A stretch of DNA of 64,000 nucleotides from Candidatus Zixiibacteriota bacterium (GTDB lineage: Bacteria; Zixibacteria; MSB-5A5; UBA10806; 4484-95), in NCBI GenBank assembly GCA_024231855.1, contig JAAEQD010000106.1:1-64000 (forward strand), written 5' to 3'. Positions 52,944 to 61,224 of this stretch are shown piece after piece. Within the stretch, counting starts at the first letter, position 1; the number at the start of each line of letters is the position of its first letter. The notes below the pieces were generated by a model. The model was not told where the DNA came from. It saw only the letters and a list, made by a program, of their open reading frames with translations, and did no database searches. Position numbers and translations under genes: made by a program.

Positions 52944-53159
52944 AATTCAAATTCCGCGTTTCGGGCCTCAATTTTAAGGTTTGATATATAATATATAATC
53001 GTCGGAAAAGCAAGACCCGTAAGCGCCAACCGGTAATAATACGGCTGATAATTAAAGCAATATATCCATTGTTAACTAATCGGCGAAATTATTCGATCAG
53101 ACTTTATTAAAACCACTGCTTGACCGGCTCATCATTTATGTGATATAATACCGGTTAGA

Positions 53160-53885
53160 ATGGAGACTAAAGACCAAATAATATTTGCCATAGGCGGCGG
53201 CGAACTCGGTGATTACGAGACCCTGCCAATCGACAAAAAGATAGTTGAGGCCGCCGATGCCCAGCGGATTCGCAAGCGCGGGAAGGTGAAAGCGCTATTC
53301 ATTCCGACAGCGTCGGAGGATGACCCGGAGTATTGCGAAACTTTCGAGCAGGTTTACGCGCGGTCGCTCTGGTGTAACACCGATATCCTCTATCTTTACG
53401 GTAAAGCCCAAACCAAGGCGGCGATCAGACGCCAGATCGAGTGGTGCGACATGGTCTATGTCGGCGGCGGCTCAACACCGGCGATGATGAAAATGTGGCG
53501 CAAATACGAGGTCGATAAATGCCTTCGCCGGGTCTGGAAGCAGGGCACCGTGATGGCCGGCTTGTCGGCCGGGGCGGTCTGCTGGTTCAAATATGCCTTA
53601 TCGGATGCTTATGTCGGCCGCTGGACCACGGTCTCCTGCCTGGGCTTTATCAACCGGGCCTGCAATGTGCATTACTCCTCGGAAAAGGGCCGCAAGAAGG
53701 CGTTCGATGGTTTGGTGAAGCGGAAAAAAATCACAGGTATCGCCCTGGATGACAACACCTGTATCAAGATCACCAATAACAGCTACGAGATACTCAAATC
53801 CGACGACAACGCCACGGCCTACTGGGTGACGCCTGATAGAGGCAAGGCTGGCCGAACGGAGGTTGATGGGTGGGGGGAGCTGTAA
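53160..53885 (+). CDS. peptidase S51 family (dipeptidase E / cyanophycinase-like)
   Basis: A 241-residue S51-family peptidase. The nucleophile serine lies in TVMAGLSAGAVCWF (G-x-S-A-G), preceded by MVYVGGGSTPAMMKMWRKYE, the other conserved block. The N-terminus IIFAIGGGELGD is the glycine-rich start typical of PepE and cyanophycinase relatives. PepE-type enzymes cleave dipeptides with N-terminal aspartate. The gene starts at an ATG close to the end of a 216-base intergenic stretch after asnS, and the two are divergent. The substrate is inferred from the family only. Confidence 0.9.
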   Translation: METKDQIIFAIGGGELGDYETLPIDKKIVEAADAQRIRKRGKVKALFIPTASEDDPEYCETFEQVYARSLWCNTDILYLYGKAQTKAAIRRQIEWCDMVYVGGGSTPAMMKMWRKYEVDKCLRRVWKQGTVMAGLSAGAVCWFKYALSDAYVGRWTTVSCLGFINRACNVHYSSEKGRKKAFDGLVKRKKITGIALDDNTCIKITNNSYEILKSDDNATAYWVTPDRGKAGRTEVDGWGEL

Positions 53886-54254
53886 TTCAATTAGAGGCAG
53901 ACGAGGATGTTTGCCGCCCTCGAAAAAAGTCACAATTTCTTAATATCAGGTCACGCAAATACGGTATGATTTAAAATACTCTTATAATAGACTTCACTTT
54001 GATTTTTATAGAAATATCCCGATTATGTTGATAAAATAGAATGGCGAGAATTTTGATGGAGATGATAAGAATTCAGTTAGTCGGCGCAACAAGATATTGT
54101 GGAGATTCGTAGATAAAGAATTCAAAAAAAGGAATACTGGGGTCGGGCGTTATTAGGAATTGCCCCCAGGATTGTGTTCCGCTAAATGTTAGTGAGAATC
54201 GACTCGGGTAGATGATGCTGTCATTACTGGAATTATAAATATTCAGGGATACGA
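53886..54254. other. intergenic, 369 bases, with palindromic repeat
   Basis: No gene is seen. It contains the second copy of the dispersed palindromic repeat (53888-53920) and an AT-rich stretch before the acyltransferase. Confidence 0.5.
53888..53920. repeat. dispersed palindromic repeat, copy 2
   Basis: CAATTAGAGGCAGACGAGG continuing to TTGCCGCCCT. It matches 27249-27280 over about 32 bases, and its GGCAGACG / TGTTTGCC arms allow a hairpin with G-U pairs. Confidence 0.55.
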
Positions 54255-55313
54255 TTGGAAACCAAGAACAGAAGATATGACATAGACTGGTTAAGAGTTA
54301 TTGCAATTGCTATTCTACTTGTTTTTCATATTATGGTTATGTTTCAGTCTTACGCCAATCAAGTTAGTTTTATTCAAAGCCCGACTTTGTTAAAAATACT
54401 TTTAGTACCTTTATCTTTATTAAGCGTTATGAGGATTCCACTCCTATTTTTCGTATCCGGAATGGGGGTATTCTTTTCATTACAAAGAAGAACCTGGCTA
54501 CGGCTTCTTGGCGAGAGAGCAAAAAGAATATTGATTCCTTTGGTATTTGGAAGCTTCGCAATTGTCCCAATACATAAATTCATTTACGCGAAATATTATT
54601 CGGAGAAGTTCATTTACTCCCCGGAATCGGCACATTTATGGTTTTTAATAAACATTTTAATGTATGTATCATGGTTTCTGGCTTTGTTTTACTTCGTTAA
54701 AGAAATCCAAAACAGTAAATTTTTCAAATCCCTGAGAAGATTAATAGAAAAATATCCTTTTAGCATTTATTTTCTTACCATGCCTTATATACTTGAATCA
54801 TTAACAATTCCCGCAGATGTGCCCTACGCTTTATATTATGATTCCCGAGTAGGACTCTTGCTCGGGGCAGTTGCGTTTTTTCTGGGATTTATATTTATTA
54901 CTTTGGGAGAAGTGGTTTGGAAATCTATATCTAAAATCAAATATTATTCTCTAAGTATTGCGTTCGTTCTATTTTTAATTAGATTATTCGAATTTAAAAC
55001 TCATGGGCCACATATACTAACTTCAATTGAATCGATATCCTGGATAATTGGAGCTTTGGGACTGGGGTATGTCTATCTCAACAAACCAAGCAAGACTCTT
55101 GGCTATTTGAGCGCCGCGGCTTATCCAATTTATATAGTTCATATGATCTTCTTATATTTAGGAGCATATATTATATTTCCATTAAGTGTAGGACCATGGA
55201 TAAGTTTAATCCTTATAATTGCGTTTACTTTTGGAGGAAGCTTTTTATCATATGAGATAATAAGAAGGATATTCTTCTTAAGACCATTATTTGGTCTGAA
55301 GAGTAAAAAGTAA
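54255..55313 (+). CDS. acyltransferase family 3 membrane protein
   Basis: A 352-residue polytopic protein with about ten hydrophobic segments. The N-terminus RRYDIDWLRVIAIAILLVFH carries the R-x-x-x-D-W-L-R and conserved H of the acyltransferase-3 (OafA/YrhL) family, which adds acyl groups to sugars or peptidoglycan. Translation appears to start at TTG (54255) with AGGGA nine bases upstream, as no ATG lies between there and residue 28. It is followed by a zinc-less alcohol dehydrogenase-like gene 16 bases later, so the two may be co-transcribed, though the pairing gives no clear pathway. Confidence 0.8.
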   Translation: METKNRRYDIDWLRVIAIAILLVFHIMVMFQSYANQVSFIQSPTLLKILLVPLSLLSVMRIPLLFFVSGMGVFFSLQRRTWLRLLGERAKRILIPLVFGSFAIVPIHKFIYAKYYSEKFIYSPESAHLWFLINILMYVSWFLALFYFVKEIQNSKFFKSLRRLIEKYPFSIYFLTMPYILESLTIPADVPYALYYDSRVGLLLGAVAFFLGFIFITLGEVVWKSISKIKYYSLSIAFVLFLIRLFEFKTHGPHILTSIESISWIIGALGLGYVYLNKPSKTLGYLSAAAYPIYIVHMIFLYLGAYIIFPLSVGPWISLILIIAFTFGGSFLSYEIIRRIFFLRPLFGLKSKK

Positions 55314-55329
55314 TCCTGGAGGAATACTT

Positions 55330-56316
55330 ATGAAAGTAATTGAATATCAAAAATATGGGTCCCCCGATGTTCTTGAATTGAAAGAGGTAGAAAAACCTGC
55401 TCCTAAGGATGATGAAGTCCTGATAAGAGTTCAAGCGTCATCCGTAAACGCGTATGACTGGCATATGCTGAGAGCTGATCCGATCTTTATCCGCCTGATA
55501 TCGGGATTACTCAAGCCCAAAAACCAGATACTCGGAGCTGATGTCGCGGGACAGGTTGAAGCTGTGGGCGGCAATGTCAAGCAGTTTCAGCCAGGTGATG
55601 AGGTATTCGGGGATGTATCCGGGAGCGGTGGAGGCGGTTTTACCGAGTATGTATGCGCTCGTGAAAATGTATTAGCCCCGAAACCAACCGGTACGACATT
55701 CGATGAAGCGGCGGCCGTACCTTTAGCGGCAGTCACCGCCCTCCAGGGTCTTCGCGATAAAGGACAGATTCAGCCGGGACAGAAAGTTTTGATTAATGGC
55801 GCGTCCGGAGGAGTGGGTACGTTCGCGGTCCAGATTGCCAAATCGTTCGGGGCTGAAGTCACCGCCGTATGCAGCACGAGGAATTTGGATATGGCTCGAT
55901 CGATTGGCGCGGACCGGGTTATTGATTACACTCAAGAAGATTTCTCCAAAAGCGGGCGGCGTTATGATCTGATTTATGTCGCGAACGGAAATAATCCGAT
56001 TTCAGCTTATAAGCGCGCGTTAAGCGACGAGGGAGTATTAGTTCTTGGCGGAGGATCAACATCTCAATTCTACCGGGCTACGTTCTTTGGACCGTGGATT
56101 TTCATGACCGGGAGCAAGAAAATGAGAAACTATGTGGCGCAGCCAAACCAAAAGGATTTGGTCTTCATGGCAGAGCTTCTTGAGGCCGGTAAAGTAGTAC
56201 CTGTTATTGATAGACGTTACCCGTTAAGTGAGGTGGCTGACGCTATCCGCTATCTTGAAGAAGGACACGCCCGGGGGAAGGTTGTAATAACCGTGGGGCA
56301 TAGTGACAGTACCTGA
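55330..56316 (+). CDS. NAD(P)-dependent quinone oxidoreductase / alcohol dehydrogenase-like (MDR family)
   Basis: A 328-residue medium-chain dehydrogenase/reductase. The N-terminal GroES-like fold has ILGADVAGQVEAVGGNVKQF, and the Rossmann nucleotide site is LINGASGGVGTFAVQIAKSF. The structural zinc loop with four cysteines is absent, as in the quinone oxidoreductase branch (QOR/zeta-crystallin). It probably reduces quinones or unsaturated carbonyls with NADPH; the substrate is not known. An AGGA site precedes the ATG by about 7 bases, and it may share a transcript with the preceding acyltransferase. Confidence 0.88.
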   Translation: MKVIEYQKYGSPDVLELKEVEKPAPKDDEVLIRVQASSVNAYDWHMLRADPIFIRLISGLLKPKNQILGADVAGQVEAVGGNVKQFQPGDEVFGDVSGSGGGGFTEYVCARENVLAPKPTGTTFDEAAAVPLAAVTALQGLRDKGQIQPGQKVLINGASGGVGTFAVQIAKSFGAEVTAVCSTRNLDMARSIGADRVIDYTQEDFSKSGRRYDLIYVANGNNPISAYKRALSDEGVLVLGGGSTSQFYRATFFGPWIFMTGSKKMRNYVAQPNQKDLVFMAELLEAGKVVPVIDRRYPLSEVADAIRYLEEGHARGKVVITVGHSDST

Positions 56317-56499
56317 TAAAGAGTTGCCTCCGTCTGTTATCATGAATAGCTTCATATCACAAAATTTTGGGATTGATACATAGTCAGGTATTGTAGTATT
56401 CTGTATTGAAAGTACCTGAATCGGAGTAATTTAGAGTGAACAATGATAACAACGATAGCAAATAGCGATCATCTTACCGTCGCAAGGGGCGGGTGACGT

Positions 56500-57294
56500 A
56501 TGGATTTCCAGCAACATGTACCGCTGGGCCAAACCGGGCTGATGGTCAGCAGGCTGGGGATCGCTTCGGGCTTTGGCGTACCAGCGGCCTCCATCGAGGA
56601 GGCCTTCCACGAACACAACTTAAACTACTTCTTCGTCAGTTTCGGCAAGCGCCGCCAGATAAAGATTGCCCTGCATAACCTGTTGCCCCAGTACCGGGAT
56701 AAGACCGTTATCGCGCTGCCATATTTCCCGGTGGACAAAGCGCTCTTTCTGCGCCGGTCGGTCGAAGCCTGGCTCCGCAGGCTCAACCTCGACACAATCG
56801 ATATTATCCTCCTGCAAGATGTGAAACCCTCCCAACGGCTATTTGATCGGGCTCTAAAGCTGAAGACAGAGGGGAAAGTGAGGTTCATAGGTATTTCCAG
56901 CCACAAGCGTCCCTTACTCGGCCGTATCGCCAGTGGCGAGCTCAAGCTGCCCGTCGACCTGTTCTACCTGCGTTACAACGTGGTGCACCGGGGCGCGGAG
57001 GAAGATATCTTTCCCCACCTGGCCCGCGATAACGATCCGGGCATTGTGGCCTTCACCGCCACGTGCTGGCGCAAGCCGCTCAAGATCAAAAACATGCCCG
57101 CCGGTGAGGCGCCGCTCAACGCCGCGGACTGCTGCCGCTTTGTCCTCTCCAACCATAACGTGAACGTCTGCATTACCGGACCATCCAACGCCCAACAGAT
57201 GGAGGAGAACCTTACAGCACTAACCGGCGGCCCCCTGTCCGATGAGGAGATGACCCGCGTCAAGCGCATCGGCGATCATATCTATCAAATGTAA
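56500..57294 (+). CDS. aldo/keto reductase-fold protein lacking the catalytic tetrad
   Basis: A 264-residue protein with AKR features: the opening PLGQTGLMVSRLGI, LRRLNLDTIDIILLQD, GKVRFIGISSHKRPLLGRI and a C-terminal ITGPSNAQQMEENL. The catalytic positions, however, are substituted. The usual NFFDTAxxY (Asp and Tyr) is NYFFVSFGKR, the lysine region is VIALPYFP and the LLH of the histidine is LLQD. All four tetrad residues therefore seem lost while the fold appears intact. It may bind a nucleotide or act as a regulatory pseudoenzyme, or follow a different chemistry. No frameshift is seen. It stands alone, 133 bases ahead of the histidine kinase. Confidence 0.75.
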   Translation: MDFQQHVPLGQTGLMVSRLGIASGFGVPAASIEEAFHEHNLNYFFVSFGKRRQIKIALHNLLPQYRDKTVIALPYFPVDKALFLRRSVEAWLRRLNLDTIDIILLQDVKPSQRLFDRALKLKTEGKVRFIGISSHKRPLLGRIASGELKLPVDLFYLRYNVVHRGAEEDIFPHLARDNDPGIVAFTATCWRKPLKIKNMPAGEAPLNAADCCRFVLSNHNVNVCITGPSNAQQMEENLTALTGGPLSDEEMTRVKRIGDHIYQM

Positions 57295-57427
57295 AGGACA
57301 TGGATTGAATGTACTTAAATGATAAATGGGAGCATTTTCGCGCCAGCAATGCGTCGGGTATCGAGCAAATGACTTCATTCACTCGTTGGCTGGAACCCGG
57401 CCTTCTTAGACAGACAAGGAGTAAATA

Positions 57428-58981
57428 ATGAACATCTATTCCGTGCCCATACTGATTTCCGGCATTCTTTGCACCATGCTTTCGGTAATTACCTGGATGT
57501 TCCGTAGACGCGAAAATATCAACCGTGTCTTCTCTTTATTTACCCTGGCATTGGCAATTGACAGTTTTACTTATTTCGCGTGGTTCCAGTATGGAAGCAT
57601 CGAACATATTAATACCTGGTTGCGGACTACCTTTGCTGTTGGTTTCATAGTGCCATTCGGATTATTACTATTCTTTTTTGCCTTTACCGGCTATGACAAA
57701 AAAATGGGTGATAAAGTTCTGGGAATCAAAGTAAAGCACTTTCGGATAACCACTTTTCTGTTATTTTTTATCTGTATGTTGCTTGCCCCATTCACCAATC
57801 TAATACTTAAAATACCCGAAACTCCCAAAGATGTATGGGACTATAATTTAGGCCCTGTTGGATTGTCAATGTTCTTACTTTTTGCCGGAATCTTCATCTA
57901 TCTGTTGGCCATGGTATTCAAAAGTTACAGAATGACTGAAAGTAAACCTCATAAACGTTTTATTTTCTTACTCGCTCTTGGTACGGGAGTGTGGATTGTG
58001 ATCGGTTATTTAGAGGTAATAGTGTTTACGCTTTCTAATGAGGCAACCCAGTCCGCCGGTTATATCGGATCTACTATAATGGCGATATTCTATTTTGTGG
58101 CGATTGTAAACCATCAATCAGATAAAGTAAATGAACTCAATCTCAACCTCGAACGTAAAGTTGATGATCGAACCCGGGAATTAAAGCAGAAAAACACGGA
58201 GCTTGAAGATACTCTCTTTAAACTGAAACAGATGCAGAAACAGGTTATCGTCCAGGAAAAAATGGCCTCACTTGGCCAACTGGTGGCCGGATTGACCCAT
58301 GAGATTAACACTCCCATAGGCGCTATTCGCAGCATGAAAAATACTCAGTCAAAAGCCGTGATGAAACTTCAAAGAGCGTTGGAAAATATAGCCTCTGATA
58401 CCGCCGGAAAAGACCACGAAATAAGAAATGTGATGGAGATTATTCTAAAAGCTGATAGATTAATCGACCGGGGAACCGAGCGATTAAATGAAATCATGAA
58501 GAACTTGAAAAATTTCGCCAGATTAGACGAGGCCGAAACGATAAGGGCGGATATTCATGAAGGTCTTGACAGCGTTCTGGCATTAGTCAGGCATGATCTG
58601 CTTACGAATATCGAAGTCGTGCGCGAATACGGTGAGATACCGCCTTTTGTTTGCCATCCACGAAAATTGAATCAGGTTTTTTTAAACATAATAAGGAATG
58701 CCTGTCAGGCTATTGAAGATGGGGGGCGAATTACAATCACTACTAGCCTGGAAGATAGCATGGTTCATGTGGCGATTCGTGATACGGGTAAGGGAATTAA
58801 ACCGGATGATCTCAAATCGCTTTTTGACCCCGGATTCACGACCAAAGGTTCGGTTGTCAGAGCCAGTCTCGGTTTATCTATCTGTTATCAGATTATACAA
58901 GAGCATCATGGCAAAATCGATGTTGAAAGCCGGCCGGGTGAAGGATCGGTCTTCACTGTGATTATGCCAACGGAGTTATGA
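57428..58981 (+). CDS. membrane sensor histidine kinase
   Basis: A 517-residue kinase. The first ~235 residues contain about seven transmembrane segments and no obvious periplasmic sensor domain, suggesting a membrane-embedded sensor (7TM type). A coiled-coil linker of about 45 residues follows (ERKVDDRTRELKQKNTELED). The H-box is GLTHEINTPIGAIRSM with the phosphorylatable His291. The ATPase domain has QVFLNIIRNACQAIEDGG (N box), DTGKGIKPDDLKSLFDPGF (G1) and GLSICYQIIQEHHG (G2). No response regulator adjoins; the DUF2938 gene follows after one base. The signal is unknown. Confidence 0.92.
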   Translation: MNIYSVPILISGILCTMLSVITWMFRRRENINRVFSLFTLALAIDSFTYFAWFQYGSIEHINTWLRTTFAVGFIVPFGLLLFFFAFTGYDKKMGDKVLGIKVKHFRITTFLLFFICMLLAPFTNLILKIPETPKDVWDYNLGPVGLSMFLLFAGIFIYLLAMVFKSYRMTESKPHKRFIFLLALGTGVWIVIGYLEVIVFTLSNEATQSAGYIGSTIMAIFYFVAIVNHQSDKVNELNLNLERKVDDRTRELKQKNTELEDTLFKLKQMQKQVIVQEKMASLGQLVAGLTHEINTPIGAIRSMKNTQSKAVMKLQRALENIASDTAGKDHEIRNVMEIILKADRLIDRGTERLNEIMKNLKNFARLDEAETIRADIHEGLDSVLALVRHDLLTNIEVVREYGEIPPFVCHPRKLNQVFLNIIRNACQAIEDGGRITITTSLEDSMVHVAIRDTGKGIKPDDLKSLFDPGFTTKGSVVRASLGLSICYQIIQEHHGKIDVESRPGEGSVFTVIMPTEL

Positions 58982-58982
58982 T

Positions 58983-59474
58983 ATGGTAAATTTATTGGAA
59001 ATGATTTTAATGGGTATTTTCGCGACATTTATTATGGATCTTTTAGCGAAATTTCTCGTCAAATCGAAAATCGTACGCCCCAGAATAGAACCTCATATCC
59101 CGGGACGATGGGTACTTTATTTGTTAAGAGGGAAATTCACACATGAGGATATTCGCCAAACACCGGCGGTGAAAAATGAGAAACCGGCGGCCCTAATTTC
59201 TCATTATTTGATTGGAATCGTTTTGATGGGAATCTATCTTTTTCTGGAATTAAAGGAACCGGCAATTCGCGATCTACTTTGGATGCCCCTGGTGTTTGGC
59301 GTTGCTACGGTTCTCTTGCCGTGGCTATGGTTGTATCCAAGTATTGGGATCGGTTTTTGGGCTTCGAAAACTAAAAACCAATCAGATTATATTATTTTCA
59401 GTAGCATTAATCACATAAATTTTGGAATAGGGATGACTATCTGGGTTGTCGTTTTCCGTCGGTTTTTTACTTAA
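58983..59474 (+). CDS. DUF2938 family membrane protein
   Basis: A 163-residue protein with four hydrophobic segments. MGIFATFIMDLLAKFLVKSK at the start, RWVLYLLRGKFTHEDIRQTP, and the final SINHINFGIGMTIWVVVFRR match the DUF2938 family of uncharacterised inner-membrane proteins. The ATG lies one base after the kinase stop, so it is co-transcribed and probably coupled with the histidine kinase. It may act with it as an accessory sensor or be its output. This is an inference from position. Confidence 0.78.
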   Translation: MVNLLEMILMGIFATFIMDLLAKFLVKSKIVRPRIEPHIPGRWVLYLLRGKFTHEDIRQTPAVKNEKPAALISHYLIGIVLMGIYLFLELKEPAIRDLLWMPLVFGVATVLLPWLWLYPSIGIGFWASKTKNQSDYIIFSSINHINFGIGMTIWVVVFRRFFT

Positions 59475-59544
59475 GGAAAGGCCAGGGTGCCCCATCCCCG
59501 GCCAAAGCCGGTGTGGGTTATTTTAAAAGATAAAAGGAGAAGTG

Positions 59545-60387
59545 ATGTCCAAAACAACTAAGAAAATATCCTCGATGGCGACAACGCGCGCGTTTCTTAC
59601 GGGTGGGACATGATCGGAAGCGCTGTCGAGAGTTCTCGACCAAGCATTCGATCACCCGTTGAAACCCGAAGAACACGCAGTCATGCCCCTGGCCGGCGGA
59701 ATAATGCAGCATGGCTACCAATGCGGCATGATTTGGGGCGCGACGCTTGCCGCCGGGGCACAAGCGTATCGACTTCACGGCCCGGGTGCGCAGGCTGAAA
59801 CCATGGCGGTTATCGCGGCCCAAAGACTGGTGAAATCGTTCCGTGCTCTCAACGACCATATCAATTGCCTCGAAATAACCGATATAGACAAGTCATCATC
59901 GGTGATGCAGATGATTATGTTTTTCCTCATAAAAGGAGGGACCATCGGCTGCTTTCGCATGGCCGCGAAATTTGCCCCGGTAGCTTACACTGAAATAAAT
60001 GTCGCTCTTTCCGAAAAACATATCGAGGCGCCTTCCCCACCGGTAAGTTGCGCGGCATTGCTGGCGAAAAAGATGGGCGTATCGGACATGCATACGGTAA
60101 TGGCGGCGGGGTTCGCCGGCGGTATCGGTTTATGCGGAGGCGCCTGCGGGGCATTGGGAGCCGCGATATGGATCATCTCAATGAACAGCGCCAAGGAAAG
60201 AGGCGGCAAAATTGACTATAAGAATCCTAAAGCCATAGAGGCGATCGATAAATTTATAAAATACACCGATTATAAATTCGAGTGTTCCGAAATTGTCGGA
60301 CGGAAGTTTGAGAGTATCGATGATCATGCGGGTTATTTGCGCGATGGCGGCTGTTCAAAAATCATCGAAGTATTAGCTGCGGAATGA
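59545..60387 (+). CDS. C_GCAxxG_C_C-type redox protein, probable selenoprotein (Sec at codon 23)
   Basis: The ATG at 59545 has an AAAAGGAGA site. The frame stays open to 60385-60387 (280 residues) except for one TGA at 59611-59613, codon 23, in the context FLTGGT-U-SEALSRVLDQA. A hairpin 11 bases past the TGA looks like a bacterial SECIS element. The protein seems to be two C_GCAxxG_C_C domains in tandem: U-SEALSRVL with QHGYQCGMIWGATLAAG (Cys60), then VSCAALLAKKMG (Cys169) with GLCGGACGALGAA (Cys197, Cys201). The Sec position thus aligns with Cys169 of the second copy. The family is thought to be thiol-redox and includes selenoproteins. A start after the TGA, near 59659, would remove the active site. 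No sel genes are in the window. Confidence 0.82.
59611..59645 (+). promoter_or_regulatory. SECIS-like hairpin downstream of in-frame TGA
   Basis: After TGA (59611-59613), GTCGAG at 59625-59630 pairs perfectly with CTCGAC at 59635-59640 around the loop AGTT, which contains the GU that SelB recognises in bacterial SECIS elements. The loop starts 17 bases after the TGA, close to the spacing in E. coli fdhF. The element lies in the coding region, as is usual in bacteria. Confidence 0.8.
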
Positions 60388-60547
60388 TTCGCGGGATAAA
60401 TTTTCTTAATCACCGAACAACGGGGCTTTCACTAAACGGCTACGCTTCTTAGTATTGGCGGTAGATGATGTATGTACATTACATGCGGGGTGCGTAGTGA
60501 TTGAATGTTTTGTGATATTATTTTTGGACTGCGCTATGGGCGAATTG

Positions 60548-61021
60548 TCATCTTCGAGTTACCCGAATCATTTCGCTTAAATTCGCAGAAACAATCTCGC
60601 GTAAGTGCTCTATTGAACGGTAGAGATGAAATCGAAGCGGTGAAATATCAAAATGCAGCTTTGTTCCTTCTTTTGCCAAGAGTAAAACATCGTTGGCTTC
60701 ATTCCCAACTCCATGGGCGTAACCAAGTTCATAATACACGTTGGGTCGTTCATGAGTCAGGTCAAAAATGATGAATTCAGCTCGCTCAATTAGGCTAGCG
60801 ATCTCTCTAATAATAAAACCCGAACCAACATTTTCATCTACTCGGCAGGGATTTAGACGAAGGTATTTGCATTCATCTTTGATAGTGGCGTAAACTTCAT
60901 CCATCCCTTGTCCTTCAAATGACATAGCTATAAAAACTAGGTTTGGTTCAAAATCACCTTGATCGTCCGCGTCCCAATCGGGATCGTTAAACTGCTCATC
61001 GTAAAAATTCGTTTTCCTCAT
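60548..61021 (-). CDS. nucleoside 2-deoxyribosyltransferase/TIR-like fold protein
   Basis: A 157-residue cytoplasmic protein. The central fold has NLVFIAMSFEGQGMDEVYAT, IREIASLIERAEFIIFDLTH and ERPNVYYELGYAHGVGNEAN, a pattern (V-F-I-A-M-S-F, then D-L-T-x-x-R-P-N-V-Y-Y-E-L-G-x-A) common to a group related to nucleoside 2-deoxyribosyltransferases and TIR-like nucleotide-binding proteins. The glutamate in the YYELG motif is the likely catalytic residue. Proteins of this sort hydrolyse or transfer nucleosides or nucleotides, and some act in phage defence. It stands alone, so its role here is not settled. Confidence 0.65.
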   Translation of the reverse strand: MRKTNFYDEQFNDPDWDADDQGDFEPNLVFIAMSFEGQGMDEVYATIKDECKYLRLNPCRVDENVGSGFIIREIASLIERAEFIIFDLTHERPNVYYELGYAHGVGNEANDVLLLAKEGTKLHFDISPLRFHLYRSIEHLREIVSANLSEMIRVTRR

Positions 61022-61040
61022 TTATTCCTCCATTGCCTAT

Positions 61041-61074
61041 GCGTCAGGATGGAAATGAAATGACATCCTGACGC
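61041..61074. repeat. palindromic hairpin, first of a pair
   Basis: GCGTCAGGATG and CATCCTGACGC form a perfect 11-bp stem with a 12-base loop. It shares the CAGGATG/CATCCTG core with the next hairpin and lies between the stop of the Fe-S protein gene and the start of the TIR-like gene, so it may also act as a terminator. Confidence 0.75.
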
Positions 61075-61088
61075 TTTAGCTATCACTG

Positions 61089-61122
61089 CCCTCAGGATGT
61101 CGAATAGCTTCCATCCTGAGGG
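61089..61122. repeat. palindromic hairpin, second of a pair
   Basis: CCCTCAGGATG and CATCCTGAGGG form a perfect 11-bp stem with a 12-base loop, 14 bases after the first hairpin. The two have the same size and core but different flanking stem bases and loops, like paired REP elements. Confidence 0.75.
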
Positions 61123-61224
61123 ATAATAAACTTATAATGTCATTCCTGAGAAGGCAGGAATCCAGAAAGCCAGGAACTGCAATTCATGACCTACTCAAAA
61201 TATCTAATAAATCGCTATATCTAC

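Noticed and set aside
59659-60387. Shorter version of the redox protein starting at the internal ATG
   Set aside because: It would lack the first redox position, and upstream there is a ribosome-binding site, an open frame and a SECIS-like hairpin that explain the TGA.
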